From: Chryseobacterium vaccae
Lineage (GTDB): Bacteria; Bacteroidota; Bacteroidia; Flavobacteriales; Weeksellaceae
Length of the DNA stretch: 64,000 bases
NCBI RefSeq assembly: GCF_009602705.1
Contig: NZ_VSWH01000001.1
Coordinates: 186,001-250,000 of the forward strand
Reading direction: 5' to 3'
The translations under genes were made by a program, and so were the position numbers. The first letter of the stretch is position 1; every line of letters starts with the position of its first letter. Of the stretch, positions 18,356-27,200 are shown piece by piece. The notes below the pieces were generated by a model, which worked only from the letters and a program-made list of their open reading frames with translations, ran no database searches and had not been told where the DNA came from.

Positions 18356-18610
18356 ATGCCAATACCCGATAATATAAAAAGAGAACATGTGTTTCAGGCG
18401 ATTATTACAATCGATAGAGAGGGAATCCCTCTCAAAAGAAAATCGATCTATTATAATTTACTTTATGCAGCAAAAGAATACCCGTGTAAACTTATAATTT
18501 CCTGGGCAAGTATTTTCATTGATGATGAAGAGTTGGATCCTGACCCAAACAACTTTACTACTTACCATGTTCAGGATTACCTTGAAAAATTAGGCTTTAC
18601 TGTTTTTTAA
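18356..18610 (+). CDS. Small protein resembling the N-terminal head domain of ScoMcrA-like endonucleases
   Basis: The 84-residue protein opens MPIPDNIKREHVFQAIITID, continues with EGIP and a Y...L...YP.K.IISWA pattern, and ends LEKLGFTVF. This is the pattern I associate with the N-terminal head domain of ScoMcrA-like HNH endonucleases, where it precedes a nuclease domain. Here it stands alone, with no nuclease next to it. The usual YPPKYVIS is YPCKLIIS, so the copy is diverged. The function of a free-standing copy is unknown. It lies 18 bp before an AraC gene. Confidence 0.65.
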   Translation: MPIPDNIKREHVFQAIITIDREGIPLKRKSIYYNLLYAAKEYPCKLIISWASIFIDDEELDPDPNNFTTYHVQDYLEKLGFTVF

Positions 18611-18628
18611 GCCCTAGCTTTCAATATA

Positions 18629-19384
18629 GTGCTTACAGAAATCTCATACCGCCCCCAATACCCATTAAACAGCTTTGTGGATTATATCTGGATAGGAAAA
18701 TCTCCTGATCTCAAGATGAGGTTTGTGCATCATGCAGCCTTATTTACCGAACTTATTTTCAGTTATGGGGACCATTATACGGTGGGAGGAGAAAATACTG
18801 AAAGAGTCACTGGCAGGGCAGGGCTTCAGATTATATCCGGATTAAAGCAACAACCGTTCGTAACTGAGACGGAAGGTGTTTATGAATGCATTGGATTACT
18901 ATTAAAACCCTTCTGCTACGGAATGCTGATCCGTGAATTTGGAACCGGGACTATGGAAGCTATTTCCGAAATCTTATATGACTGTCTGTTTGATAATGAA
19001 AATCCGGATTTTGAAGAAGCCGAAAAATGTTTACTGAAAGTATTCGGCACTATGCAGCCCGATCCTGATCTCATGAAATTTGAAAAATATCTGGCTTCTG
19101 AGATGGGAGGAAAAGGAATGCTTAAAGACTTTAGTGAACTGCTGCCGATTTCCCAAAAAAGTTTCATTCAGAAATTCAGGAAATATTATTTTTTGACTCC
19201 CGGTGAATATCTGAACCTTTATAAAATGAACAGAGCGGTAAAGTTTCTTCAGAATAACCGGTCGGACAGATTAACTGATATTGGCCTTAATTCCGGATTT
19301 TATGACCAGTCCCATTTCATCAGAGTATTTAAAAAATTAAGCGGTCAGACCCCAAAAGAATTTTTAAAATCAGGAATAAGGTAA
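18629..19384 (+). CDS. AraC-family regulator with DUF6597-type N-terminus
   Basis: The N-terminal half (YRPQYPLNSFVDYIWIG...) matches the sensor-like domain common in Bacteroidota AraC proteins (DUF6597 type). The C-terminal half has the AraC HTH (LPISQKSFIQKFRKYYFLTP and IGLNSGFYDQSHFIRVFKKL). The start is a GTG; no ATG is available between the previous stop and the conserved residues. It is transcribed with the small gene before it and sits just before a DHFR-like reductase gene, a frequent arrangement for regulator and target. Confidence 0.88.
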   Translation: MLTEISYRPQYPLNSFVDYIWIGKSPDLKMRFVHHAALFTELIFSYGDHYTVGGENTERVTGRAGLQIISGLKQQPFVTETEGVYECIGLLLKPFCYGMLIREFGTGTMEAISEILYDCLFDNENPDFEEAEKCLLKVFGTMQPDPDLMKFEKYLASEMGGKGMLKDFSELLPISQKSFIQKFRKYYFLTPGEYLNLYKMNRAVKFLQNNRSDRLTDIGLNSGFYDQSHFIRVFKKLSGQTPKEFLKSGIR

Positions 19385-19416
19385 ATTCTGTACAATTCTG
19401 AATCACATGCAGAAAT

Positions 19417-19424
19417 TAATTTTG
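19417..19424 (+). promoter_or_regulatory. Possible -7 element of the DHFR-like gene
   Basis: TAATTTTG matches TAnnTTTG and lies 25 bp before the ATG. The -33 position has ATT rather than TTG, so the call is tentative. Confidence 0.35.
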
Positions 19425-19449
19425 TACTGTAATTTTAAAATTGAATTCG

Positions 19450-19986
19450 ATGGATCAGAAAAATAAGGTATTTATTGCCACAAGCCTGGATGGATATATT
19501 GCAGACCGAAACGGAGAAATAGGCTGGCTGCTTTCATTACCAAATCCCACCAATGATGATATGGGATATAAGGAGTTTAACTCCCATATTGACGCTCTTG
19601 TCATGGGCCGGAATACCTTCGAGGTGGTGTGTGGATTTGACGAATGGTATTATCAGAAACATGTTTTCGTACTGAGCAGCAGCATGACAGAAATTCCTGA
19701 AAAATTCAGGGATAAAGCTTCATTGGTTAAAGGAGACTTGAAAGATATTCTGGAAGGAATTCATGGAAAAGGCTATCACAATCTGTATATTGACGGAGGA
19801 AAAACCATTCAGGGATTTTTGAAAGAAGACCTGATTGATGAGATGACCATTACAGTGATCCCTTATCTGTTAGGTGCAGGTATTCCTTTATTTGGAGACC
19901 TTCCTGAAATGCTGGAATTTGAATGTACAGATACAAAAATCTTTCTGAATTCAATCGTTCAGAATCATTTTACCAGAAAGAGATAA
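19450..19986 (+). CDS. Dihydrofolate reductase family protein (RibD C-terminal type)
   Basis: The 178-residue protein has the RibD/DHFR-like fold: KVFIATSLDGYIADRNGEIGWL at the start, ALVMGRNTFE in the middle and LYIDGGKTIQGFLKEDLIDE near the end. Such proteins are NADPH-dependent reductases of unknown substrate. They are not the folate enzyme itself, which is generally shorter and lacks the IDGG segment. I chose the ATG at 19450 over the TTG nine bases upstream. An AraC gene precedes it by 65 bp. Confidence 0.9.
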   Translation: MDQKNKVFIATSLDGYIADRNGEIGWLLSLPNPTNDDMGYKEFNSHIDALVMGRNTFEVVCGFDEWYYQKHVFVLSSSMTEIPEKFRDKASLVKGDLKDILEGIHGKGYHNLYIDGGKTIQGFLKEDLIDEMTITVIPYLLGAGIPLFGDLPEMLEFECTDTKIFLNSIVQNHFTRKR

Positions 19987-20044
19987 CATTTTTCTGTTGA
20001 TAAAAAGAAGCTTATCTGTCAGGATTTTAAAACAAATACAATCC

Positions 20045-20082
20045 AGAAAAAGAGACTGATTGACAACCAGTCTCTTTTTCTG
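20045..20082. terminator. Bidirectional terminator
   Basis: The arms CAGAAAAAGAGACTG and CAGTCTCTTTTTCTG are perfect over 15 bp with an 8-nt loop, between convergent genes ending at 19986 and 20096. Confidence 0.9.
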
Positions 20083-20095
20083 TTATTGATAGAAG

Positions 20096-20497
20096 TTAAT
20101 CCCATTTATTCTTTGTTGAAACTGCAAATTTTCCGGCTCCGGTAAAAAAGAAACTTAAACCAATCAGAAGGTATATGGCTAATAATTCGAGGGCCCATCC
20201 TCCAAATTCATTAAGCTTAAATATACTGCCTGTCTGGGCAAGAATAATAGCCGTAAAACAGTTGCCTGCAAAAATTAATCCGGCCAGTCTTATCCTAAAT
20301 CCTGCAATAATGAGTAAAGGGGCAATAAGCTCGCCTGCAAATACCCCATAGGCAAAGAATGGCGGAAGTCCCTGCTGTGCCATCATGTTTTCAATAAATC
20401 CAATTCCATGTACCAGTTTGCTGATTCCGTAAACCAGCATAGGAAATCCAACGGCTATTCTGCTGATCAGAATACCCAAATCAATGTTTTTGTTCAT
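20096..20497 (-). CDS. DoxX family membrane protein
   Basis: The 133-residue protein has four transmembrane helices. It has the DoxX signature of an Arg in the first helix (LISRIAVGFPMLVYGISKL), GELIAPLLIIAGFRIRLA in the middle and a glycine-rich FFFTGAGKF near the end. Bacterial DoxX proteins are linked to thiol and oxidative stress at the membrane in some species. It starts 12 bp after the beta-barrel-like gene, so the two are probably one operon. Confidence 0.9.
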   Translation of the reverse strand: MNKNIDLGILISRIAVGFPMLVYGISKLVHGIGFIENMMAQQGLPPFFAYGVFAGELIAPLLIIAGFRIRLAGLIFAGNCFTAIILAQTGSIFKLNEFGGWALELLAIYLLIGLSFFFTGAGKFAVSTKNKWD

Positions 20498-20509
20498 TTT
20501 TATGATTGT

Positions 20510-21130
20510 TTAAAAGTTATATTTTACAAATACCCCGATATTTTCCAACGTTTTTTTACCGTTGTTGAACTGGTCAAAATTGGAAGCGATACCATACATC
20601 ATTTTATCCTGTTTCACTCCTAGTCTCAGGAATTGCAGTCCTCTCAGATAGCCACTGTCATCTAAGTTTCCGATGGCCAGCAGGCTGAAATATCCCTGAA
20701 GACCTTCTTTCAGGTTGGGGAAATATTCAAATGACAGCGACTGTTCCAGGGAAAATCCTTTCTGATAGGTTGCTCCGAGTGAATAAGAAAAGGAATAAAA
20801 AGACTGGATGATTTTATACTGTGCAGAAACCGTAAAGAAGGCTCCCGGATTCTTCACTCCGAATGCGGTATTGATACTTACTTTTTTAGTAAAACTGTAG
20901 GAAAGTGCATTTCTTATAAAAAATATATTGTCTTTGTCTTCCGTATATTCAGTGTCAAACAGGGTAAGATTGTTCAGTTTTAAATGATCACTCAGCTGAT
21001 AATTTACATTGTGCATATAGGTGTAGGAACGGTGCCCCAGAACAAGATCGGAAGTGTAGGAAAGTTTCTGTGCATTCAACTTTGAGAAAGTGGCTGCCAG
21101 AATCATAACAACAGCATATTTAGCCTTCAT
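20510..21130 (-). CDS. Predicted outer-membrane or exported beta-rich protein
   Basis: The start at 21130 gives a clean signal peptide (MKAKYAVVMILAATFSKLNA, cleaved before Q); the ATG ten codons upstream would spoil it. The mature part alternates hydrophobic and polar residues with many aromatic strand ends and closes with F, as in small outer-membrane barrels. No named family is recognised. It is followed by doxX and preceded by a Crp-like regulator gene in the same direction. The intervening DNA carries a -7 element and a tandem repeat. Confidence 0.75.
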   Translation of the reverse strand: MKAKYAVVMILAATFSKLNAQKLSYTSDLVLGHRSYTYMHNVNYQLSDHLKLNNLTLFDTEYTEDKDNIFFIRNALSYSFTKKVSINTAFGVKNPGAFFTVSAQYKIIQSFYSFSYSLGATYQKGFSLEQSLSFEYFPNLKEGLQGYFSLLAIGNLDDSGYLRGLQFLRLGVKQDKMMYGIASNFDQFNNGKKTLENIGVFVKYNF

Positions 21131-21157
21131 AATTGTACTCGTTAAAAATTCTACGGG

Positions 21158-21205
21158 CAAAATTATCCAGGCTGAAACGGAAAAAACTTAAGAAAACTTA
21201 AGAAA
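21158..21205 (-). promoter_or_regulatory. Promoter of barrel-doxX operon with tandem 10-bp repeat
   Basis: On the minus strand TAATTTTG lies at 21158-21165. ACTTAAGAAA is repeated exactly in tandem at 21186-21205 (plus strand), with CTTAAG at its core, so it reaches the -33 position. It overlaps the last bases of the Crp-like gene. A role as regulator site is inferred from position. Confidence 0.4.
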
Positions 21206-21797
21206 GGTCAGACAGGTGTTTTTTTCTTAAATAACTTAAATATTCCACTGTAATTCCAAGGTAGGAAGCAATCATGTATTGGGGAAAACGCTGTTCAATA
21301 TTGCGGTATGTTCTAATAAAACTGCGGTATTTGGTATAAGCATCTACCCGTGAATGTTCAAATGTCCTTTCCTGAAGCATCACATAAGCGTTCTGAATTT
21401 TCAGACGCCAGAATTCTGATAGAGCCGGAACCTCTTTATACAGCAGTTCCAGATTATTTCTGCTGATCTGTATAACGGTAGTTTCCTCATTGGCCTGAAT
21501 AAACATTCTTGAAGGCTGTTCACTCAGATAGCTGTACAGATCATTAATCCACCAATTTTCGATGCCGAGCTGGGAGGTGTTTTCTTTCCCTTTTTCATCA
21601 ATATGATACGCATACAAACTGCCTTTGGCAATAAAACGCATATGCTTTGAAACCTGTCCTTCACGAAGCAGATATTCCTTTTTACTGAGGTGTATAATTT
21701 CTAATTTGGGAATGATGGATTCAATATGTTTTTCTTCTAAAGCAACAATTTCCTTGAAATGCTGTATTACTTGTGAAATGGCCGTATCTGTATCCAT
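21198..21797 (-). CDS. Crp/Fnr family transcriptional regulator
   Basis: The start at 21797 (MDTDTAISQVIQHF) fits the family; the earlier ATG adds 22 unrelated residues. A cyclic-nucleotide-type effector domain (about 15-130) has the usual KKEYLLREGQVSKHMRFIAKG beta-roll, and the C-terminal HTH is short (MIASYLGITVEYLSYLRKK). Such Bacteroidota Crp-like proteins rarely keep a full cAMP-binding set, so the ligand is unknown. The neighbouring barrel-doxX operon in the same direction is its likely target. Confidence 0.88.
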   Translation of the reverse strand: MDTDTAISQVIQHFKEIVALEEKHIESIIPKLEIIHLSKKEYLLREGQVSKHMRFIAKGSLYAYHIDEKGKENTSQLGIENWWINDLYSYLSEQPSRMFIQANEETTVIQISRNNLELLYKEVPALSEFWRLKIQNAYVMLQERTFEHSRVDAYTKYRSFIRTYRNIEQRFPQYMIASYLGITVEYLSYLRKKHLSDLS

Positions 21798-22029
21798 GAA
21801 GGGGAGGTTTTGTAGAAAATACGCTGTTTGATGACAGGTATATAATGCTGTAAATGTACGCAAATATTGTGGTTCGTTGTATGATACAGAAGATGGACAA
21901 GTCTTTAATATATTATTTGTGTAAAATTTTCATTAAATATTTAATTTTTAGTAATTTTTTATTGGTTAACTAGTCGTATTTGTATAGAAAAAAATCTATA
22001 AATTTAAGTCGATATAATCTCTATTGAGT
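21798..22029. other. Divergent intergenic region
   Basis: This region lies between the Crp-like gene and the TPR-HTH gene. No gene is seen. It is very AT-rich; the promoter of the rightward gene is listed separately. Confidence 0.4.
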
Positions 22030-22061
22030 TTGTAAATACCGATTTTTATATAGTATTTTTG
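22030..22061 (+). promoter_or_regulatory. Promoter of the TPR-HTH gene
   Basis: TTG at 22030-22032, a 21-nt spacer and TATTTTTG at 22054-22061 fit the Bacteroidota sigma-70-type promoter. The gene starts about 90 bp downstream. Confidence 0.6.
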
Positions 22062-22149
22062 TCTTTTTTCTGTTTCCTTATTAATTGTACTGTTATTAAA
22101 TATTTTCATGATAAATATTTTCAGCCCTAATTTTTTTCTTAATAACGCT

Positions 22150-23664
22150 ATGTCTGGACATAAGAAAATCATTTTTCTGTTGCTTATTATTTTTCAATCT
22201 CAATTGTATTCTTCCCAAAACCGGGATGAATTGATGAAAATTGATAAGCTGCTCAGGCTTTCGGACAGTTGTGCGCAGGTAGATTTTGGTAATGCTTTGA
22301 AGTTTTCAAAAGAGGCTTTGGATATGTCGGAGAAAGCAGGTGATTCCGAAAGAAAGGCTTGGTCTTATTATTATATTGTGCGGTCTCTGGTTTTTTTCAG
22401 ACGGTTTGAGGAATGTGCTCCCTATCTGGAAAAAGGGATGAAAGAAAAAGCGGTTCAGCAAAATAATATACTAAAAGCCTCTTTTTTAAGCCTGGAAGCT
22501 GGTTATTACAGCAGAATGTCTTTATTTGAACAGGCTTATCAGAATAATCTGGAAGTGCTGGATTTATTGAAGGGAAGAACTGATCTGGAGTCAGAACTGA
22601 TTACTTCAAATATGTATATTGGCATTGCAGACTATTATACAGAATTGAAGGATTATAAAACAGCACATTTATATGCCAATAAATCTATTGCTGCTTCTGA
22701 AAAAATTCCCATGAATGAATATCTTTCTGCTAAAAGGATCTACAGAGGCAGGGCTTTTATTTATTTTTATAAAAGCTGGATCTATCTGCAGGAAAAAAGA
22801 CCTGCTTTAGCTTATCCTTTTGTTCAGAAGGCTTATGACCAGGCAGTTCTTGAAAAATATCATTATCTGGCTCCATTCTATGAAACCTATGGAGATTACT
22901 ATTTTCAGACCTATGATTATAACCATGCTATCGATTTCTATGTAAAAGCGGCAGAGAATAAAGAGAAATTCATGCAGAATTCAGCCTATGTAGATTCTAA
23001 AATAGCGGAGTCCTATAAAATGCTGGGCAACGGTGAAAAAGAAATTGATTATCTGAAAAAAGCAGAAGCTCAGCATAAGCTGGATTTGGAAGATGATAAA
23101 AGGATTGTTCAAAAAGAAGTGGACAGAATCCTGCTAAAGAAACAGAATGAAAAGTCGGATTTAATGAAAAGAAATATATTGATTATTCTGTTGGTAACAG
23201 CTGCTTTTATTGTATTGCTGGCAGTAGTTATAATACGTTATCAGAAGATCCGGAAGAAAAAAAGAGAAATTATTGGAGAGCAGAAGATCAGGCTTTCCGA
23301 AATAGAATCAGAAATAAAAGAAAGAGAAGAGAAAATTGAAAAGCTGCAACAAAAAGTCTCTGAATCATTCTCTGAACTCAGTGATCTTGTAAAAGGGAAC
23401 TCTTCTCAATTTTGGGGCCGTTTTCAGGAAGTCTATCCTGATTTCTGTACAAAAATGCTGGAAATAAACCCAATGTTAAAAGCCTCTGAACTCACTTTTT
23501 GTGCTTATATCTATATGGGTTTTTCTACCAAAGAAATTGCAGAATATACTTTTAAAGCTTCCAAAACCATTGAAAATAACAGATATAATCTGAGAAAAAG
23601 GCTATGTCTCAGTCCGGAAGAAGACTTAATGGTCTGGATCAGAAAATACATAGATGGAGCTTAG
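22150..23664 (+). CDS. TPR regulator with transmembrane segment and C-terminal helix-turn-helix
   Basis: This has the same design as the gene at 4730: a signal peptide (MSGHKKIIFLLLIIFQSQLY), TPR-like helices up to about residue 320, one membrane segment (about 343-363), a Glu/Lys-rich coiled coil and an HTH near 448-500 (LTFCAYIYMGFSTKEIAEY, SKTIENNRYNLRKRL). I chose the ATG at 22150 because it begins the signal peptide; 22108 is an alternative 14 codons earlier. It lies just upstream of the surface-protein block and may regulate it, which is inference from position. A terminator follows. Confidence 0.85.
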   Translation: MSGHKKIIFLLLIIFQSQLYSSQNRDELMKIDKLLRLSDSCAQVDFGNALKFSKEALDMSEKAGDSERKAWSYYYIVRSLVFFRRFEECAPYLEKGMKEKAVQQNNILKASFLSLEAGYYSRMSLFEQAYQNNLEVLDLLKGRTDLESELITSNMYIGIADYYTELKDYKTAHLYANKSIAASEKIPMNEYLSAKRIYRGRAFIYFYKSWIYLQEKRPALAYPFVQKAYDQAVLEKYHYLAPFYETYGDYYFQTYDYNHAIDFYVKAAENKEKFMQNSAYVDSKIAESYKMLGNGEKEIDYLKKAEAQHKLDLEDDKRIVQKEVDRILLKKQNEKSDLMKRNILIILLVTAAFIVLLAVVIIRYQKIRKKKREIIGEQKIRLSEIESEIKEREEKIEKLQQKVSESFSELSDLVKGNSSQFWGRFQEVYPDFCTKMLEINPMLKASELTFCAYIYMGFSTKEIAEYTFKASKTIENNRYNLRKRLCLSPEEDLMVWIRKYIDGA

Positions 23665-23686
23665 CAAGTATTTTATTTTTATAACG

Positions 23687-23711
23687 AGAACCTGTAAAAG
23701 GTTCTTTTTTT
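23687..23711 (+). terminator. Terminator of the TPR-HTH gene
   Basis: The arms AGAACCT and AGGTTCT (7 bp, 5-nt loop) are followed by a run of seven T. Confidence 0.85.
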
Positions 23712-23784
23712 ATGCCTGTTTTTTCCGGGATAGAAAAATCCGGTAACGCTTCAGTAGGGAAAGGTATATAATTCTAACTTTTTA

Positions 23785-23814
23785 TTGGGAAAATATTGAT
23801 GTTTTTTAATTTTG
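23785..23814 (+). promoter_or_regulatory. Consensus promoter upstream of the surface-protein block
   Basis: TTG at 23785-23787, exactly 19 nt, then TAATTTTG at 23807-23814: a full match to the Bacteroidota promoter. Transcription from it would meet the hairpin at 23850 within about 40 nt. Confidence 0.75.
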
Positions 23815-23849
23815 TAAGACACTGATAGTCATTATTTTGTTTAAATAGA

Positions 23850-23886
23850 GGGCCTGATGAGGGCCTGTTTTTTTTATTTTTTTTGA
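23850..23886 (+). terminator. Hairpin with long T tract early in a leader, possible attenuator
   Basis: GGCCT and AGGGCC pair with one bulged G and a GATG loop, followed by TG and a T-rich tract of about 20 nt. It stands directly after the consensus promoter and before the large surface-protein gene. Confidence 0.5.
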
Positions 23887-23925
23887 TGGGTTTCATTCAT
23901 TTGCAGTTGATTTTACAACACATTG

Positions 23926-24195
23926 ATGGCATCAGAAAAATACGATATAGCATTAATCATTTTATTACTTGTTATTTCAGTTTCGAAACTGAGAATAGTA
24001 ATGGCGATGTTTTTATTAAGGCTGTCTGTTTTTCTTTTTTCAGATGCTGAGAAGTATTTTTTATCTGTAGGAAATTCAGGAGATCCAACGGATGATTTCT
24101 ATTTAAAAAAATATACAAGACCTCCGCCTTTTCTGGCAATACACGATCATAAAGATATGAATTGGTTTATTTCTCCAAAAACACAGATTCCTTAG
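23926..24195 (+). CDS. Doubtful small ORF, one hydrophobic segment
   Basis: The 89-codon frame starts at ATG 23926, with a hydrophobic stretch (IALIILLLVISVSKLRIVMA) and a tail without recognisable motifs. No family is known to me. It could be a real small membrane protein in the leader of the surface-protein operon, or chance; the AT-rich context makes chance quite possible. Confidence 0.3.
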   Translation: MASEKYDIALIILLLVISVSKLRIVMAMFLLRLSVFLFSDAEKYFLSVGNSGDPTDDFYLKKYTRPPPFLAIHDHKDMNWFISPKTQIP

Positions 24196-24247
24196 AAATA
24201 AACCGACGATTTGAAAATCAACAATCAATTTTAAAATATAAAAGCTG

Positions 24248-27200
24248 ATGAATAAAAAAATTTTATTTCTCTTTTCACTACTGCTTGCAAGTATAGCCTA
24301 CAGCCAATGCAGTGATAATATTTTTAACTGGGTACAGACCCAGAAAGATGATCCTAACCGGGGAGGCTTTGGATTTAATTACGGAAGTGATCCATATGTT
24401 TTATCTGACGATGATGCAGGAGGAACTACTATTGCTAAAGGATTTTTTGCTGCTCCATATACCGGAGTGAGTATAACTACCAATAAGCTGGAATTTGATA
24501 TTGCATTTGACGATTATAATGACGGTTTAACAACTGAACTCTGGGTAAATGGCGTTAAATATATGAACATGGTCATTCCCCGGGATAATGATCCTACTCC
24601 TTATCATATTGCAGATTATAATGACAGAACGGTGTATGCCCCTGCAACCGCTTTTGGAGGTGCAATGATCAATGGCCAGCCTTCTGTACAGATCCGGGAG
24701 TCTAAACGGGATGCTCCGGCAACTCCTACAGGCTGGGTGAAAAATCATATTGTTTTAACTTTCCCATCTTCGCTCACTATAACTTCCGGAAGTATTGAAA
24801 TAAGAAACTACTATCCTTATCTTACCGGGACCTCCAATGCCAGATCTCAAGGAGATTACAGATACTATATAAAATTGGCGGGCTGCGTCACAGATTCTGA
24901 TAATGATGGCATTCCTGATGACGTAGATCTTGATGATGATAATGATGGAATACTGGATGCAGAAGAATCTCCGGAATGTTTTTACAACGTTTTTGAGGCT
25001 CATAGAATTGCTTCAGTCAGATCATCTTTCTATGGTTCCGGAACAAATCCTTCAGTTGGGAATGATATCGCATTATTATACAATGACAATACAGATGATG
25101 GAGCTGCTGCTTTTACTTTTGCAGCTGGCCAGACAATAACACCGGGTACACCGGTTTTTACAATAGAGTATCCTACATCAGTAGTATTAAGCTCTTTAAC
25201 TGTTGTTCAAAGTAATTATGGCATGACGTCAACAACGATATACGGAAAATTGTATGGTTCAAACGATGGAGTCACTTACACGGTACTTACTGTAGGGAAT
25301 GGCCTTAGTCTTGCTACCGGGCCCCGGTCATTTGCTATTTCCTCACAAATTCCATATAAGTATTACCAGATAAGATATATGGGTACAACAGCCGCCGGCA
25401 ACTCTTCTAACGGAACAGTCGGAACAGCAAGGATTCATGAAATTACTTCGATAATATCAACCTCAGTTCCTTATAATGCTTCGGCTCATCCCAAACCTGG
25501 ATCCTGCCATGCAGATGCTGACGGAGACGGTATTCCTAATCATTTAGATCTGGATTCTGATGGAGACGGCTGCTCTGATGCGTATGAAGGAGGTGCAGCC
25601 ACCAATAAAAATGTTTCAGTAATTCCAGGGCCATACGGCAGTAATGGATTGGCAGATTCATTGGAAGCAAATTTAGATAATGGCGTAGTGAAATATACTT
25701 CTACCTATCATAAATATGCTCTTCTTGCTAATCAGAAATTATGTCTGGATACAGATAATGACGGTGTTCCGGATCCCATCGATATTGATGATGATAATGA
25801 TGGAGTGCTGGATACAGATGAAGGAAACTTTTGTGGTAAACTTGACAGAAACATAAGGGTAGGTTATTTAAATCTGGGAGCAGGAAGCAGCGGATTGGCA
25901 ACAGATCTCTTATATAATTTAAAGAATTTTGGAATCTATGGTACTTTTAATAAAGTAAGAGGAGTAACTTTAATTCCTTATGCCTCGGCAGCGGCAGTTA
26001 CTGAAGCAGGTTTACTGGCAGATAATATTGATGTTTTCTTTGTAGGTTCTACAGCTGAAGATAATAATAACGCTACCGGTACTTCATCAACCAATAAAGT
26101 TCCGACGTCTGTAAATACAATATTGGTCAATTGGGCAAAAAACCATAATAAAGGAATTTTTGCAATACAGAATAATGCAATAGATTATGGATATAAAACA
26201 ACACCTAATAATACAAATCCTAATACACCTTCAGGAACAATGGGTAAAAGTGTATATACAGACGGATATTGGCCCACACCTACACTATTGCAGTCAGGAA
26301 GTGTTCAGATGACTATAATGTCTGCCTCAAGAACATTCGATATTCTAATGACAGACGCTAATCTAAGACCCGTTGTAGTGGCAGATAGGGAATATAATTT
26401 AGTTATTTTTCCTGATGCCACCATATACAATGATAATTCCGGAATGACTACTCCGGCTAACAATGATCAAAAGGCTATCGCAGATACCTGGGCTTATATA
26501 TTTGATAAATATTTGCATACTCAATGTACATTTCTTGACACGGATGGAGATGGAATACCCAATCATTTGGATTTAGATTCAGATGGGGACGGGTGCAGCG
26601 ATGCGCTTGAAGCAGGAGCAACAGGAAATACATCCCCAAACTTTTCTTTTGCTGCCCAGGCCGGTACATCAACAGACATTAATAGCGATGGATTGGCAGA
26701 TATTGTTGATGCAAATCTGAATAGTATACCTGATTTTTTGAGTTTTTATGATCCCAATGCACTGGACAGTACCATCAACCAGTGTAAAGACAGTGATGGC
26801 GATGGAATAGTAGACAGTATTGATCTTGATGATGATAATGACGGAATACTGGATACAGATGAAGGACTGAGCTGCAATTCATTGAACAGAAATTTAAGAA
26901 TTGGCTATCTGGACACCACCTTAGGTAAATATGGTCTGATGATGAATATGCTGAATAATCCTTTGAACTTCAGTGAAACAGGGGTTTATAATAAATTTCC
27001 GGGAATCACTTTTGTTCCGTACGCTACGCAGGATGCCATTACTGAAGCCCAGTTATTGGCAGATAAAATAGATGTATTTTATACAGGATCTTCTGCCAAT
27101 GAAACGCAGACTTCATCTGATAAATTATTGACAGCAACCAATAAACGTATTTTTTCATGGTCAGTAAACCATGATAAAGGAGTAATAGCTCTTCAGAATA

